The notes: a model not told the origin generated them from the letters alone. A DNA stretch of 64,000 bases from Fischerella sp. PCC 9605 (GCF_000517105.1 NZ_KI912148.1:2846490-2910489), one strand, 5' to 3'. Numbered from the stretch's first letter, positions 35,335-44,446 are shown. Numbers and translations: made by a program.

Positions 35335-36855
35335 ATGTCTCAACTTTCTGGAGAAGCAATTTCTTATTGGATTGCATCAACTCCTCATACATCAAATTTT
35401 CCATCTCTCAAAAATGACATATCAGTTGATGTTGCAATTGTGGGAGGAGGTATAGCAGGAATTACAGCCGCTATGCTCCTCAAACGCGCAGGTAAAACTG
35501 TTGCAGTGCTTGATGCTCAACAAATTGCAACAGGTGTCAGCGGACATACAACAGCAAAAGTAACTTCACTGCATCAGCTAATTTATGCTGAATTAATCAA
35601 AGAAATTGGTGAAAGAAAAACGCAGATTTATGCAGATTCTAATCAAGCTGCTGTAGAAAGGGTTGCAAAATTTGTAGAGGAAGAAAATATCGACTGTGAT
35701 TTCAGCCGTAGAAGTGCTTATACTTTTGCAGAAACAGCAGAAAATTTAGATGCTGTTAAAGCAGAAGTAGAAGCAGCAGCGCAGTTAGGATTGCCAGCTT
35801 CGTTTGTTACAGAAACCTCTTTGCCATTTGCGATCGCCGGGGCTGTGAAATTTGACAATCAAGCTCAGTTTCATGCTCGTAAATATTTACTGCATCTTGC
35901 TAAACTAATTAATGGTAATGGCAATTACGTGTTTGAAAACACACGTGTAGAGAAGATCGAAGAAGGAACTCCCTGTCAGGTAGTCACAGCAGCAGGAACT
36001 GTCAGATCGCGAGATGTAATTGTTGCTACTAATTTACCCATCCTGGATCAAGGGCTATTTTTTGCCAAGAATTATCCCAAGCGTTCGTATATTATCGCTG
36101 CTCGCATCGATCCAGCAAGAGCACCAGCAGGGATGTACATTGGTACTGGCAATGATTACCACTCGATTCGGACAACTCCCACCCAAGATGGAGGATTGCT
36201 GTTATTAGTAGGTGGTGGTGGGCACAAAGTTGGTACTGTCACTGACACTGAGGAACGTTACCAAAAGTTAGAAGCTTACGCTCGTTCTCGTTTTAGAGTA
36301 GAGCAGTTTGAGTACCGTTGGTCTACTCAAGATATGGTTTCATTTGATCGGCTGCCTTACATTGGCAAGCTTACTCCCTTTAACAAGCATGTCTACGTAG
36401 CAACAGGGTTTAGCCTCTGGGGTATGAGCAAAGGCACGTTAGCGGGAATGTTGCTTTCAGATTTGATTTTGGGAGTAGATAATCCTTGGCTGAAACTTTA
36501 CGATTCTACCCGTGCAACCCCGTTTTTAACTACCGAATCTCTGAAGAATAACCTAGAAGTAGGATTTCACTGGGTTAGCGATCGCCTCAAAGGATTAGAG
36601 AATTCTTCTGTAACTAACGTGGCACGAGGCGAAGCTAAGTTACTTACTATTAACGGTAATAAGGTAGCCGCCTACCGTAACGAACAGGGAGAACTGCATG
36701 CAGTCTCAGCAACATGTACCCATCTCGGCTGTATTGTTAATTGGAACAGCGCCGAGAAAAGTTGGGATTGTCCCTGTCATGGCGGGCGTTATAGCTATGA
36801 TGGCAAAGTATTGCACGGGCCACCAGTGAAAGACCTCGAACGTTACAAAGGGTAG
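35335..36855 (+). CDS. FAD-dependent oxidoreductase with C-terminal Rieske domain
   Basis: 506 residues. The N-terminus has a DAO/GlcD-type FAD motif, VAIVGGGIAGITAAMLLKRAGKTVAVLDA, and the flavin domain runs to ~400, ending YVATGFSLWGMSKGTLAG. A Rieske [2Fe-2S] domain fills residues ~435-506. Its two ligand loops are CTHLGCIVNWN and CPCHGGRYSYDGKVLHGPP, giving the Cys-x-His and Cys-x-x-His sites. The Rieske tail is short and ends soon after GPPVKDL. Electrons could pass between the cluster and FAD within one chain. The same fusion is known in several bacteria (YhfW-like), with an uncertain substrate. No signal peptide, so cytoplasmic. ATG 35335 used. Confidence 0.88.
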   Translation: MSQLSGEAISYWIASTPHTSNFPSLKNDISVDVAIVGGGIAGITAAMLLKRAGKTVAVLDAQQIATGVSGHTTAKVTSLHQLIYAELIKEIGERKTQIYADSNQAAVERVAKFVEEENIDCDFSRRSAYTFAETAENLDAVKAEVEAAAQLGLPASFVTETSLPFAIAGAVKFDNQAQFHARKYLLHLAKLINGNGNYVFENTRVEKIEEGTPCQVVTAAGTVRSRDVIVATNLPILDQGLFFAKNYPKRSYIIAARIDPARAPAGMYIGTGNDYHSIRTTPTQDGGLLLLVGGGGHKVGTVTDTEERYQKLEAYARSRFRVEQFEYRWSTQDMVSFDRLPYIGKLTPFNKHVYVATGFSLWGMSKGTLAGMLLSDLILGVDNPWLKLYDSTRATPFLTTESLKNNLEVGFHWVSDRLKGLENSSVTNVARGEAKLLTINGNKVAAYRNEQGELHAVSATCTHLGCIVNWNSAEKSWDCPCHGGRYSYDGKVLHGPPVKDLERYKG

Positions 36856-36931
36856 GAAAAAGGGGCAGGGGTAAAGGGAAAAGGTAAGAAGATTCCTTTG
36901 CCCTTTTATCTTTAACCTTTTTCCCTTCTTC

Positions 36932-37624
36932 TCATGGCATCCACTCCAAAACTAGTCCAACACGACTATCTTTGTCTTGGCGAGAATTCTGTAGTTGAAT
37001 ATCTGTTGAGAAACGCATGTGAGGAGTAAAAGCATAGCCAGCTGACAGCGTTGTTAAACCCACTTCTTCCTCACTACCAACAGACAGCCAACTTTGAGTT
37101 AGAGAAATATCTGCCGCACCGCCACGAGATAATACCAAAAGCACCTTCACGCCCAGATTCACCCCATTTGTTGAATAATCGTTACTTTGCAAATACCGAT
37201 ATCCTAGCAATGGTGCAAAGTTAACATAGCTACCCAAAGGACGTAGATAATAATATAAATCCGCACCGTAAGCTTCACGTTCACCATTAAACGCTGCTTG
37301 ATAATCAGCACTCACTGTCAAACCAGTTTGACCAATAAACACGTCCTCTACACCAAAATTTATTCCTCCTGCTTGTCCTGTGGAGGGAAACTGAGAATAA
37401 CCCAGGCGTATCTTAGTGCGAAAACTGGGTTCATTTTGAATTTCCTCCAATACATTCGGTACTTGCCGTCGCCACCGCTGCAAAACTGGACTTTTTTTAA
37501 TAATTTCTGGGCTTAAATCCAAATCTTGGGCAGATGTGCTTGGAGTTTGACTCCAAGCAGGGCTAGCTGCCAAAAGCAAACTTATACCCAGCCCAACACA
37601 GAAAATTGACAACTTGCCTCTCAT
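36932..37624 (-). CDS. Exported beta-rich hypothetical protein, probable outer-membrane barrel
   Basis: 230 residues. Signal peptide LSIFCVGLGISLLLAASPAWSQ is cleaved near AWS-QTP. After ~45 helical residues (LSPEIIKKSPVLQRWRRQVPNVLEEI) a series of amphipathic beta strands follows (FRTKIRLGYSQFPST, GLTVSADYQAAFNGEREAYGADLYYYL, AADISLTQSWLS, MRFSTDIQLQNSRQ), ending with hydrophobic VGLVLEWMP. It looks like a cyanobacterial outer-membrane or periplasmic barrel with no assigned function. Convergent with the FAD-Rieske gene. Confidence 0.8.
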   Translation of the reverse strand: MRGKLSIFCVGLGISLLLAASPAWSQTPSTSAQDLDLSPEIIKKSPVLQRWRRQVPNVLEEIQNEPSFRTKIRLGYSQFPSTGQAGGINFGVEDVFIGQTGLTVSADYQAAFNGEREAYGADLYYYLRPLGSYVNFAPLLGYRYLQSNDYSTNGVNLGVKVLLVLSRGGAADISLTQSWLSVGSEEEVGLTTLSAGYAFTPHMRFSTDIQLQNSRQDKDSRVGLVLEWMP

Positions 37625-37689
37625 TCTTTGGCGTCCTAATCTACCTTGAAGCCGCTGATGCTTCTAATACCATTTCTCTAAATACTTGA

Positions 37690-37870
37690 TACAAATTATC
37701 CTTTACAGCCCTGCTTAAAAAGGGGGTTGGGGGGATCTAAGCTCAAAGGAATTGGTATAATACCAAGTTGTTTTCAGATATAGCAATTCGTGCCCTCTCC
37801 CCCTCCCCTGTTCCAAATTGGGAGAAGGGTGCCGGCAGGAGGGGTGAGGGAAGTACTATCTTTGACTGCA
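37690..37870. repeat. Dispersed repeat cluster between 36932 and acsF genes
   Basis: The 37625-37958 spacer contains CCCTGCTTAAAAAGGGGGTTGGGGGGATC (37712-37738), whose GGGGGGATC core also appears inside cobB at 55475-55510. A CCCTCTCCCCCTCCC...GGGAGAAGGG inverted pair follows at 37793-37830. Both are typical of the palindromic/low-complexity repeats of this genome. No ORF. Confidence 0.55.
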
Positions 37871-37905
37871 ACCTAGTATAAGGCGTCTATGGCGGCTCAC
37901 AAAAA

Positions 37906-37934
37906 AAGTGGTTCTGCTTTCAGCAAAACCACTT
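37906..37934 (-). terminator. Intrinsic terminator of acsF
   Basis: AAGTGGTTCTGCT and AGCAAAACCACTT form a 13-bp stem with one mismatch around a 3-nt loop. On the minus strand it is followed by seven T (opposite 37901-37907). It sits ~25 bp past the acsF stop codon. Confidence 0.8.
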
Positions 37935-37958
37935 AATTTTTAACAAAATCTCAAGAAC

Positions 37959-39041
37959 TTAGCGCACACTACCTTGAATTGCAGTTGCGTCAATGGGTTT
38001 CATCAGGTACAACCGCAGGAACTGCCAACCATTGGAGATGTAAAGGGGCAACTTCTGGAAGAATTGCAGGAATTTGGGGGTGTTGGAGTTGGCGTTGGCG
38101 ATCGCTGTCAATTTTTCGTTATTCTTGACACAAATTTCCAACCGTTCGTAAAACTCTGGATTTTCTACATTCAGAATTACCGGGAACACCCGCGCTGAAG
38201 TCTCATTAGTTTTTTCAATCACGTATTTGTCGTATTCTCGTGCATCCAGCCCAATCGAGGCATAGAAGCCACTGCGCTGAATGTCGTTGAGATACATCGT
38301 CACAAATACTGACAACAAGAAGAACCGACACCACAACCGCGCCTTCCAGTCATTCAACATTTGCGGCTGGGATTTCATCACAGCGTCAAAGAAATCCCCG
38401 TGGCGGTTTTCATCCTGACACCAGTTTTCAAACCAGCGGAAAATTGGATAAACCCGGTCTTCGGGATGTGCTTCTAGGTGACGATAAATTGTGATATACC
38501 GCCAATAACCAATTTTTTCGGAAAGATAAGTGGCGTAGAAGATGAATTTCGGCTGGAAGTAGGTGTAATTTTTGCTCTTAGTCAAAAATCCTAAATCCAG
38601 AGACAGATTAAAATCTGCCAATGCTTTATTCAAGAAACCAGCATGACGCGCTTCATCCCGCGACATCAGAGCAAAACACTCTGCCAGGACGGGGCTTTTG
38701 TCCTTAAGACGGCGACTAAGTTCTTTGTATAGTAAAAAGCCAGAAAACTCTGCCGTACAAGAACGCTCTAGAAATTCAACGAATAATCGGCGAGTTTCCC
38801 CGTCAATATGATCCCAGGATTGTTCAAATTCCTCGTCCCGAACAAAGTGATGGCGGTTATAGTCAGCGCGGAACTCTTCCAGGATGGCTCTTAACTCGTC
38901 TTCGTTGACGGAGATATCCATCCGCGCCATCGCATCAAAATCAGTGGTGTAAAACCTGGGTGTTAACAGGGTTTCTTTGGCTGGGGCTTTTATTCCCGGG
39001 CGCAATTCTTCAAAACCTGGTTTTTTTAGGGAATCTACCAT
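37959..39041 (-). CDS. acsF: Mg-protoporphyrin IX monomethyl ester oxidative cyclase
   Basis: 360 residues, the usual length for cyanobacterial AcsF (ChlA). The diiron motifs are intact: E-x-x-H in [15 protein letters not shown] and [13 protein letters not shown], with further ligands upstream ([16 protein letters not shown]). Family hallmarks [11 protein letters not shown] near the N-terminus and FWRY-like [17 protein letters not shown] are present. The enzyme forms the isocyclic ring of chlorophyll using O2 and reductant; it works with a Ycf54-type partner not encoded here. Cyanobacteria often have two isoforms (ChlAI and the micro-oxic ChlAII), and sequence alone does not tell me which this is. 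Monocistronic: a terminator follows and ~825 bp separate it from the next gene. Confidence 0.95.
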   Translation of the reverse strand: MVDSLKKPGFEELRPGIKAPAKETLLTPRFYTTDFDAMARMDISVNEDELRAILEEFRADYNRHHFVRDEEFEQSWDHIDGETRRLFVEFLERSCTAEFSGFLLYKELSRRLKDKSPVLAECFALMSRDEARHAGFLNKALADFNLSLDLGFLTKSKNYTYFQPKFIFYATYLSEKIGYWRYITIYRHLEAHPEDRVYPIFRWFENWCQDENRHGDFFDAVMKSQPQMLNDWKARLWCRFFLLSVFVTMYLNDIQRSGFYASIGLDAREYDKYVIEKTNETSARVFPVILNVENPEFYERLEICVKNNEKLTAIANANSNTPKFLQFFQKLPLYISNGWQFLRLYLMKPIDATAIQGSVR

Positions 39042-39541
39042 GTTGTGATTGCTCTTGTGTCTTTTTATTGTTCAATGCCCTAGAAAGCCAAGGTTTTTGC
39101 TTTCAGGCGGTGCAACAGATCAGAATAATGCATTTGTGTATTAAAAATCAGTCTACCAAGGCGCGGTGTGGGAGCAGAGGGATAAAACATTAAGAGTTGC
39201 AACAAATCATCAATTTCTTCTCTCAAATAAAATTCGGGTGCTGGTAGTGCGCCTGCGGCTCAATGTAGAGGTTGTATGCGCTAGTGCTGCTAACGCATTT
39301 TTGCAAATCGAACGGTCTAGCTACCATTCTTTGCCCTATATAAAGTTAGTTAATATATTGCATTAATTGCTTGACCGTTATATATTTTTAGAGAAAGAAA
39401 AATAATCATGCTCTCATCTTGCACCTATCCCCATGTCTGTGCATGAAGATTTTGAAACGCATGCTTTGCTTCATGAGGCTATGGTGTTCAGTTAAGAAGT
39501 GTTCCCTTAATTTTGTTGCAAGACAGCAGGAGGATGTAAAG

Positions 39542-39631
39542 ATGCCCGTGACTGTTGTTATACATATGCTTGCATGGGAATGGGTTGCCTATAGGGCAGC
39601 TAACAGCTTCAATGCAGGTATCCTAATATAG
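39542..39631 (+). CDS. Possible 29-residue small ORF with strong Shine-Dalgarno
   Basis: ATG 39542 lies 8 nt after a perfect AGGAGG (39528-39533). The frame encodes MPVTVVIHMLAWEWVAYRAA and nine more residues, a short amphipathic/hydrophobic peptide. It is the last part of a longer open frame that begins at 39419, but the ribosome site favours the internal start. It lies in the acsF-chrA spacer (39042-39866). Could be a leader peptide, a small membrane protein, or chance. Confidence 0.25.
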   Translation: MPVTVVIHMLAWEWVAYRAANSFNAGILI

Positions 39632-39713
39632 CTTTTTCTCTCAAAAAATTGCTTCTTCCTTGCTTGAGACTGCCCTTAACTGAACTGTATTCAGATTATC
39701 AGCATCCTGTTCC

Positions 39714-39853
39714 TTAAAATAAACGACCAGATAATTAGGGTCATATCGCTTGCAAACGTCAAGTATATGATAAACAATTTCTGCTGATGCTTTTGGGAAT
39801 GATTCAAGATTACTTTCACCAAGGCTTAAATTTGTTTTTTTACGTTTGGTGAA
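39714..39853 (-). pseudogene. Possible gene remnant upstream of chrA
   Basis: A minus-strand frame without an ATG/GTG/TTG start encodes ...LGESNLESFPKASAEIVYHI, then LDVCKRYDPNYLVVLF and a stop. The sequence has natural amino-acid composition and looks like the last ~45 residues of a lost gene. I recognise no family. A random frame cannot be excluded. Confidence 0.2.
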
Positions 39854-39890
39854 TCATTATCAATAGATGCATGTGAGGACAATCATATAT

Positions 39891-40460
39891 ATGTCGAATG
39901 CATCAACAAAACAAGTGCAACAAGCCAATTCTCCTTCCCTTGGTGTACTAGTTGCTTTATTTGCAGGGGTTGGAGCAAGAGCTTTCGGTGGAGCAATTCC
40001 CACCCACGTTTTGCCTTTTTGCTTAAAGCGCGGTTGGCTGACAAACAGGGAATGCTTGGAAGTTTTGAATTGGTGCCAGTGGCTTCCAGGAACTGCGGGT
40101 ACCAATCTTTCGGCATATCTGGGATATTGTTGGCAAAAAACTCAAGGAGCAATACTGGCAACACTTGCTTTGGTACTACCTGGATTTGTGGCGATACTGG
40201 TGGTATCAAAGCTGCTATCAAAGCTACCTCAGCATATCGTCCAAGCATCTCTGACTGCGGTCGTAGCGGCCAGTATTGGAATACTTTTAGAGTTAACGTG
40301 GAAACTGGCAAAACCTGCTATCACCGACTATATTCGATTTTTAATGGCGATCGCTACGTTTGTTTTAGTAGGAATTTTCAGGGTTCCTATTCCTCTAGTT
40401 ATGGTTTTAGTCGTGCCCTTTGCTTGGCATTTGAATAGCAAAATTCAAAAAAATGACTGA
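39891..40460 (+). CDS. ChrA-like chromate transporter, N-terminal half protein
   Basis: About 189 residues from ATG 39891, preceded by GAGGAC 10 bases upstream; ATG 39867 is in frame but less supported. The chromate-ion transporter domain is recognisable: VLVALFAGVGARAFGGAIPTH (FGGP-like signature with P replaced by A), RGWLTNRECLEVLNWCQWLPGT (canonical LPGP reads LPGT), then GAILATLALVLPGFVAIL. Four to five TM helices. Together with the next gene it forms a two-gene short-chain ChrA pair instead of one fused protein. Several signature Pro/Gly residues differ, so the transported ion may not be chromate. Confidence 0.8.
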   Translation: MSNASTKQVQQANSPSLGVLVALFAGVGARAFGGAIPTHVLPFCLKRGWLTNRECLEVLNWCQWLPGTAGTNLSAYLGYCWQKTQGAILATLALVLPGFVAILVVSKLLSKLPQHIVQASLTAVVAASIGILLELTWKLAKPAITDYIRFLMAIATFVLVGIFRVPIPLVMVLVVPFAWHLNSKIQKND

Positions 40461-40471
40461 TTTTGCAGTCG

Positions 40472-41008
40472 ATGCACGTCTTACTCGATCTATTTTTCAC
40501 ATTTGCTTACTTGGCTCTGATTAGCGTCGGATCTGCAAGCGCTGTCATCCCAGAGATGGAACGTCAGGTTGTCATTGTCCACGGATGGATGAGCCATCAA
40601 GCTTTCGTCGAAGCTTATGCACTAGGGTTGCTAGTACCAGGACCGAATATGCTTCATGTTGTACTGATCGGTAATCATGTAGCTGGTTTACCAGGAGCTG
40701 TGGCTTCTGGGCTAGGGATGATTGGTCCTACTTCTTGTATTTTAGCAAGCGTAGCCTGGTTAATTAAACAACCGAAGCCTCCTGCTTGGATAAAGCAATT
40801 GCATGCTGCTTTAAGTCCAGTAACTATTGGTTTTTTGTTAGCAACTGTTTGGAATCTTGGCAAGGATACAGTATTCCTCAAGGATATATTCAGCACTGCC
40901 ATCTGCTTTTTAGCACTACTGTTATCAGTTCGGGGTTTACTTAATACAGGCTGGATAGTAGTGTTGGCATTGTTGGCAGGAGCTATTAAGGGATTTTTTT
41001 TCAATTAG
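40472..41008 (+). CDS. ChrA-like chromate transporter, C-terminal half protein
   Basis: About 178 residues; ATG 40472 (or TTG 40463) starts within a few bases of the previous stop. Second chromate-transporter domain: LFFTFAYLALISVGSASAVIPEMERQVV replaces the usual FGGGYAMIPLIQREVV, while EAYALGLLVPGPNMLHVVLIG retains the VPGP motif. Five hydrophobic segments. The two half-proteins probably form a heterodimer in the cytoplasmic membrane. The sulfotransferase-like gene follows after 10 bp, so a common transcript is likely. An oxyanion (sulfate/chromate analogue) transporter next to sulfate-activation genes is suggestive. Confidence 0.8.
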   Translation: MHVLLDLFFTFAYLALISVGSASAVIPEMERQVVIVHGWMSHQAFVEAYALGLLVPGPNMLHVVLIGNHVAGLPGAVASGLGMIGPTSCILASVAWLIKQPKPPAWIKQLHAALSPVTIGFLLATVWNLGKDTVFLKDIFSTAICFLALLLSVRGLLNTGWIVVLALLAGAIKGFFFN

Positions 41009-41017
41009 CTAACTGTT

Positions 41018-41830
41018 ATGGAATTTAGGAACAATAATCTATTTACGTTGTTTGCCTTAAGACGCAGCGGACACCACGCAGTCATGGTTTGGCTAGCTTA
41101 TCACTTTAATCTGCCTATCTTTGTTTTGAACAATGTGACACCCTATAAAGACCCGTACCTGACTAGTCGGTTTCACAATGGTTGGGACAAGCAATCCGAA
41201 TGGTTAGTTCACATGGGAGATATTGAACAAATTCGGAATGTACATAAGGACTGTTTAATAATCGGTTTTCAGGATTTTAATATCACCGACCTTGAAGATG
41301 GAAGAGATGTTCTGTGGGAACGTCAAAGAACAGTTGGTGAAAGCTTGAAGGTTTTTAACGTTTTAGTTATAAGAGATCCATTCAATATGTTAGTGAGCCG
41401 TTGGTACAAACCTGGCCCAGTTCCTAAATTAATAGATGATTCAGAAATTTTAGACCTGTGGGAAATTTACGCCGAGGAATATCTGGGACTAACTAATATA
41501 TTAAAAAATAAGATACCAGTTAACTACAACTTATGGTTTTCAAGTATTGATTACCGCAAACAGTTATCCGCACAGTTTGGGCTTGATTTCACAGATGCTG
41601 GACTCAATGTTGTTCCAAAATCGACAGCAGGTCATGGAAGTAGTTTTGATGGAACTTCTTATGATGGCAAAGGAAACGAAATGAAAGTGTTAGAACGGTG
41701 GAAATTTTGCCAGCAAAATCAGCGTTTTCACGAAGCATTCCGAGAGAGACACAAACTAGCTAATTTGTACAGAAAAATTTTTAATTATGACTCAGAACTT
41801 GAGTCATTTATGCAGACGATAGGGATTTAG
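41018..41830 (+). CDS. Sulfotransferase-like P-loop protein
   Basis: 270 residues. The N-terminal LFTLFALRRSGHHAVMVWLAYHF replaces the standard PAPS 5'-phosphosulfate loop (PRSGTT-like), and VLVIRDPFNMLVSRWY matches the 3'-phosphate-binding RDP..V.SR motif of sulfotransferases. The rest is divergent, with an RSGHHA family signature and no alignment I can name precisely. An APS kinase gene 58 bp downstream would supply its presumed donor PAPS. Cytoplasmic; acceptor unknown. Codons ~168-199 (NYNLWFSSIDYRKQLSAQF...) recur as a fossil copy at 43470-43575. Confidence 0.75.
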   Translation: MEFRNNNLFTLFALRRSGHHAVMVWLAYHFNLPIFVLNNVTPYKDPYLTSRFHNGWDKQSEWLVHMGDIEQIRNVHKDCLIIGFQDFNITDLEDGRDVLWERQRTVGESLKVFNVLVIRDPFNMLVSRWYKPGPVPKLIDDSEILDLWEIYAEEYLGLTNILKNKIPVNYNLWFSSIDYRKQLSAQFGLDFTDAGLNVVPKSTAGHGSSFDGTSYDGKGNEMKVLERWKFCQQNQRFHEAFRERHKLANLYRKIFNYDSELESFMQTIGI

Positions 41831-41888
41831 ATAAAACTCAAATAAAGTCACTGAAATTGCTTGTAATATTACGAAAAAAATCTGAATT

Positions 41889-42443
41889 ATGAGACATAAA
41901 GGCGTAATATTGTGGCTTACAGGTCTTAGCGGTGCTGGTAAAACTACAATTGCAAGAGGAATAGAATGTAAACTTAAGGAACGTGATTGTTTAGTAGAAA
42001 TTTTAGATGGTGATGAGATTAGAAGCCATCTTTCCAAAGAACTAGGATTTACTAAGGAAGATAGAAATACTAACATTCGTCGTATTGGCTTTGTAGCAAA
42101 TCTGCTGAGCCGAAATGGAATTGTGGCGATTGTAGCTGCAATTAGTCCTTACCGGGCTATCCGTGATGAAATTCGCATGATGAATGAGAACTTTATAGAA
42201 GTTTATGTCGATGCACCACTTGAGGTTTGTGAGGTGCGAGATATAAAAGGTCTATATGCTAAGGCTCGCTCTGGTGAAATAAAGAATTTTACAGGAATAG
42301 CAGATCCCTACGAACCTCCTATTAACCCAGAGGTTATTTGCCGCACTACGAAAGAAAGTATAGAGGAATGTATTAATAAGGTGATTGCAGAATTAGAGCG
42401 ACTAGAATACATTCCAATCTGGAATCAAATGAATCAGTGTTAA
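41889..42443 (+). CDS. cysC: Adenylylsulfate (APS) kinase
   Basis: 184 residues, standard length. P-loop GLSGAGKTTIA, APS site DGDEIRSHL, then FTKEDRNTNIRRIGFVANLL and the ISPYRAIRDEIR segment of the family; FTGIADPYEPPINPEV also matches. It phosphorylates APS to PAPS. Housekeeping cysC usually sits with sulfate assimilation genes; here it is beside a sulfotransferase-like gene and two oxygenases. This suggests a dedicated PAPS supply for a sulfated metabolite or surface molecule. Confidence 0.95.
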   Translation: MRHKGVILWLTGLSGAGKTTIARGIECKLKERDCLVEILDGDEIRSHLSKELGFTKEDRNTNIRRIGFVANLLSRNGIVAIVAAISPYRAIRDEIRMMNENFIEVYVDAPLEVCEVRDIKGLYAKARSGEIKNFTGIADPYEPPINPEVICRTTKESIEECINKVIAELERLEYIPIWNQMNQC

Positions 42444-42464
42444 TCAGAAGAAGGGGTGCATAAG

Positions 42465-43337
42465 ATGTTAACAGATAATAATCGAATGGTTAATACAGAC
42501 GATTTTTTATCAAGTTTAGATGATAAAGAAATTTTTGAGGCCTCTAAAATCGATATTAGTCAGGTAACACTAAAAATTAGGAAAGTTGCAGAAATTTCAG
42601 AGCCAGAACAACAAAGACTATTTGAGATATTCAACAAATTTAAATTTGTCATACTGGAATGTGAACCATTGCCAAATCCGCTAGAGAATTTATTAGCTTT
42701 AAAGAAAATTTTTGGTTCAGTAAAAAGACATTATCGCTCTGACGAAAATGGTATTGTTCCGGTTGAAAATTTAGGTAACTCCTTTGCTACTACTGTTCCA
42801 ATTTCTACCACTAATCAAATTCATCCAATACATACAGATGGTTCAGCTGATATTGATCCTCCTAAAGTTGTTGCTATGCAATGTGAAATACCTTCTCAAA
42901 ATGGGGGATTTTCTCAAATTGTTTACGGTGAATCTGTTTATAAATATTTAATGGAAAATCATCCCCAAGAATTGCAGAATTTGTTTACTAATCCAGTGAC
43001 CATAACTAATGTAGGTGGGAAGACAGATACACGAGCGATATTTGTTGAGCAAAAAGGTAGAATATCAATTACTTTCAAGGCGGATTCGGTTGTCTCAATT
43101 GCAATTCCGACTCAAATAGAAAAGGCTTTCCACATTATCAAAAATTATGTTAACAATCCAAATAATCAATTTATATATAAATTGAAAGCCAATCAAATTC
43201 TATTACTCGACAATACTAGCGTACTACATGGAAGAACATCTTTTCCAGATCATGAATTTCGCAAGCTAAATAGATTATGGTTTGATGGAATTTCAGAATA
43301 TTCTCATCATCTACAATTTGGATTTACCCCTAAATAA
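42465..43337 (+). CDS. TauD/TfdA-like Fe(II)/2-oxoglutarate oxygenase, copy 1
   Basis: About 290 residues from ATG 42465, with GAAGAAGGGG upstream (GTG 42456 is the less likely alternative). TauD-type beta-helix with Fe ligands in IHPIHTDGSADID (His-x-Asp) and distal His in LLLDNTSVLHGRTSF, followed by the 2-oxoglutarate Arg in HEFRKLNRLWFDG. Closest in layout to clavaminate synthase-like or amino-acid beta-hydroxylases. It hydroxylates or desaturates an unknown substrate. A duplicate with near-identical C-terminal half follows 240 bp later. Part of the sulfation cluster. Confidence 0.88.
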   Translation: MLTDNNRMVNTDDFLSSLDDKEIFEASKIDISQVTLKIRKVAEISEPEQQRLFEIFNKFKFVILECEPLPNPLENLLALKKIFGSVKRHYRSDENGIVPVENLGNSFATTVPISTTNQIHPIHTDGSADIDPPKVVAMQCEIPSQNGGFSQIVYGESVYKYLMENHPQELQNLFTNPVTITNVGGKTDTRAIFVEQKGRISITFKADSVVSIAIPTQIEKAFHIIKNYVNNPNNQFIYKLKANQILLLDNTSVLHGRTSFPDHEFRKLNRLWFDGISEYSHHLQFGFTPK

Positions 43338-43469
43338 AAATTGTTAAATACTTAGCTAGATTTTATCCAAATCAAAGGATGTAACTCATGTTATTGGGCA
43401 AAATTTCTAGTTAATAGCGCAAAATTTTTTCCATTGTGACTGATTCTGTCAACATCGAAAAAGTCAAAG

Positions 43470-43575
43470 GTACGATCGATTACAATTTATGGTTTTTAAG
43501 TGTTGACGACTGCAAACAATTATCTGCACAGTTTGAACTTTCTTTCACAGATGCTGTACTCAATAGGGTTTATAC
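43470..43575 (+). pseudogene. Fossil fragment of the sulfotransferase-like gene
   Basis: Translated in frame with the following oxygenase, this piece reads TIDYNLWFLSVDDCKQLSAQ, then FELSFTDAVLNRV. It matches codons ~168-199 of the 41018 gene (VNYNLWFSSIDYRKQLSAQF, then GLDFTDAGLNVV). The DNA is similar but diverged. It marks a duplication of the sulfotransferase-oxygenase region from which cysC and most of the sulfotransferase copy were deleted. Confidence 0.75.
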
Positions 43576-43576
43576 G

Positions 43577-44446
43577 ATGCTAACAGATAATACCCGAATG
43601 GTTAAAAGAGATAAGTTTGGAGCAAATTTAGATAATAAAGAAATTATTGAATCTTCCAAAAACGATATTAATAAACTAACTCTAAAAGTTAGGAAAGTGG
43701 CAGAAATTTTAGAGCCAGAACAACAAAGACTATTTGAGATATTTAACAAATTTAAATTTGTCATACTGGAATGTGAACCATTGCCAAATCCGCTAGAGAA
43801 TTTATTAGCTTTAAAGAAAATTTTTGGTTCGGTAAAAAAACATAAACGCTCTGATGAAAATGGTATTGTTCCGATTGAAAATTTAGGCAACTCCTCCCTT
43901 GCTACTACTTATTTGGCTACCACTAGTAAAACGCATCTCATGCATACAGATGGTCTGTATGAAATGTGTATTCCTAAAGTTGTTGCTATGCAATGCGAAA
44001 TACCTTCTCAAAATGGGGGATTTTCTCAAATTGTTTACGGTGAATCTGTTTATAAATATTTAATGGAAAATCATCCCCAAGAATTGCAGAATTTGTTTAC
44101 TAATCCAGTAACAATAACAAGAGGCGAACAAACAGCTACACAAGCGATATTTGTTGAGCAAAAAGGTAGAATATCAATTACTTTCAGAGCAGATTCAGTT
44201 GTTTCAATTGCAATTCCGCCTCAAATAGAAAAGGCTTTCCACATTATCAAAAATTATGTTAACAATCCAAATAATCAATTTATATATAAATTGAAAGCCA
44301 ATCAAATTCTATTACTCGACAATACTAGCGTACTACATGGAAGAACATCTTTTCCAGATCATGAATTTCGCAAGCTAAATAGATTATGGTTTGATGGAAT
44401 TTCAGAATATTCTCATCATCTACAATTTGGATTTACCCCTAAATAA
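43577..44446 (+). CDS. TauD/TfdA-like Fe(II)/2-oxoglutarate oxygenase, copy 2
   Basis: About 289 residues from ATG 43577, homologous to the copy-1 start (MLTDNTRMVKRDKF). The frame is open upstream to 43436 and would add a sulfotransferase-derived leader, but I take the conserved Met. Iron ligands HLMHTDGLYEM and SVLHGRTSF are retained, as is the C-terminal Arg. The protein is nearly identical to copy 1 over the last ~130 residues. It differs in the segment between ~110 and 130, around the His-x-Asp loop, and at ~185-195. This pattern suggests altered substrate choice with homogenised flanks. Confidence 0.85.
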   Translation: MLTDNTRMVKRDKFGANLDNKEIIESSKNDINKLTLKVRKVAEILEPEQQRLFEIFNKFKFVILECEPLPNPLENLLALKKIFGSVKKHKRSDENGIVPIENLGNSSLATTYLATTSKTHLMHTDGLYEMCIPKVVAMQCEIPSQNGGFSQIVYGESVYKYLMENHPQELQNLFTNPVTITRGEQTATQAIFVEQKGRISITFRADSVVSIAIPPQIEKAFHIIKNYVNNPNNQFIYKLKANQILLLDNTSVLHGRTSFPDHEFRKLNRLWFDGISEYSHHLQFGFTPK

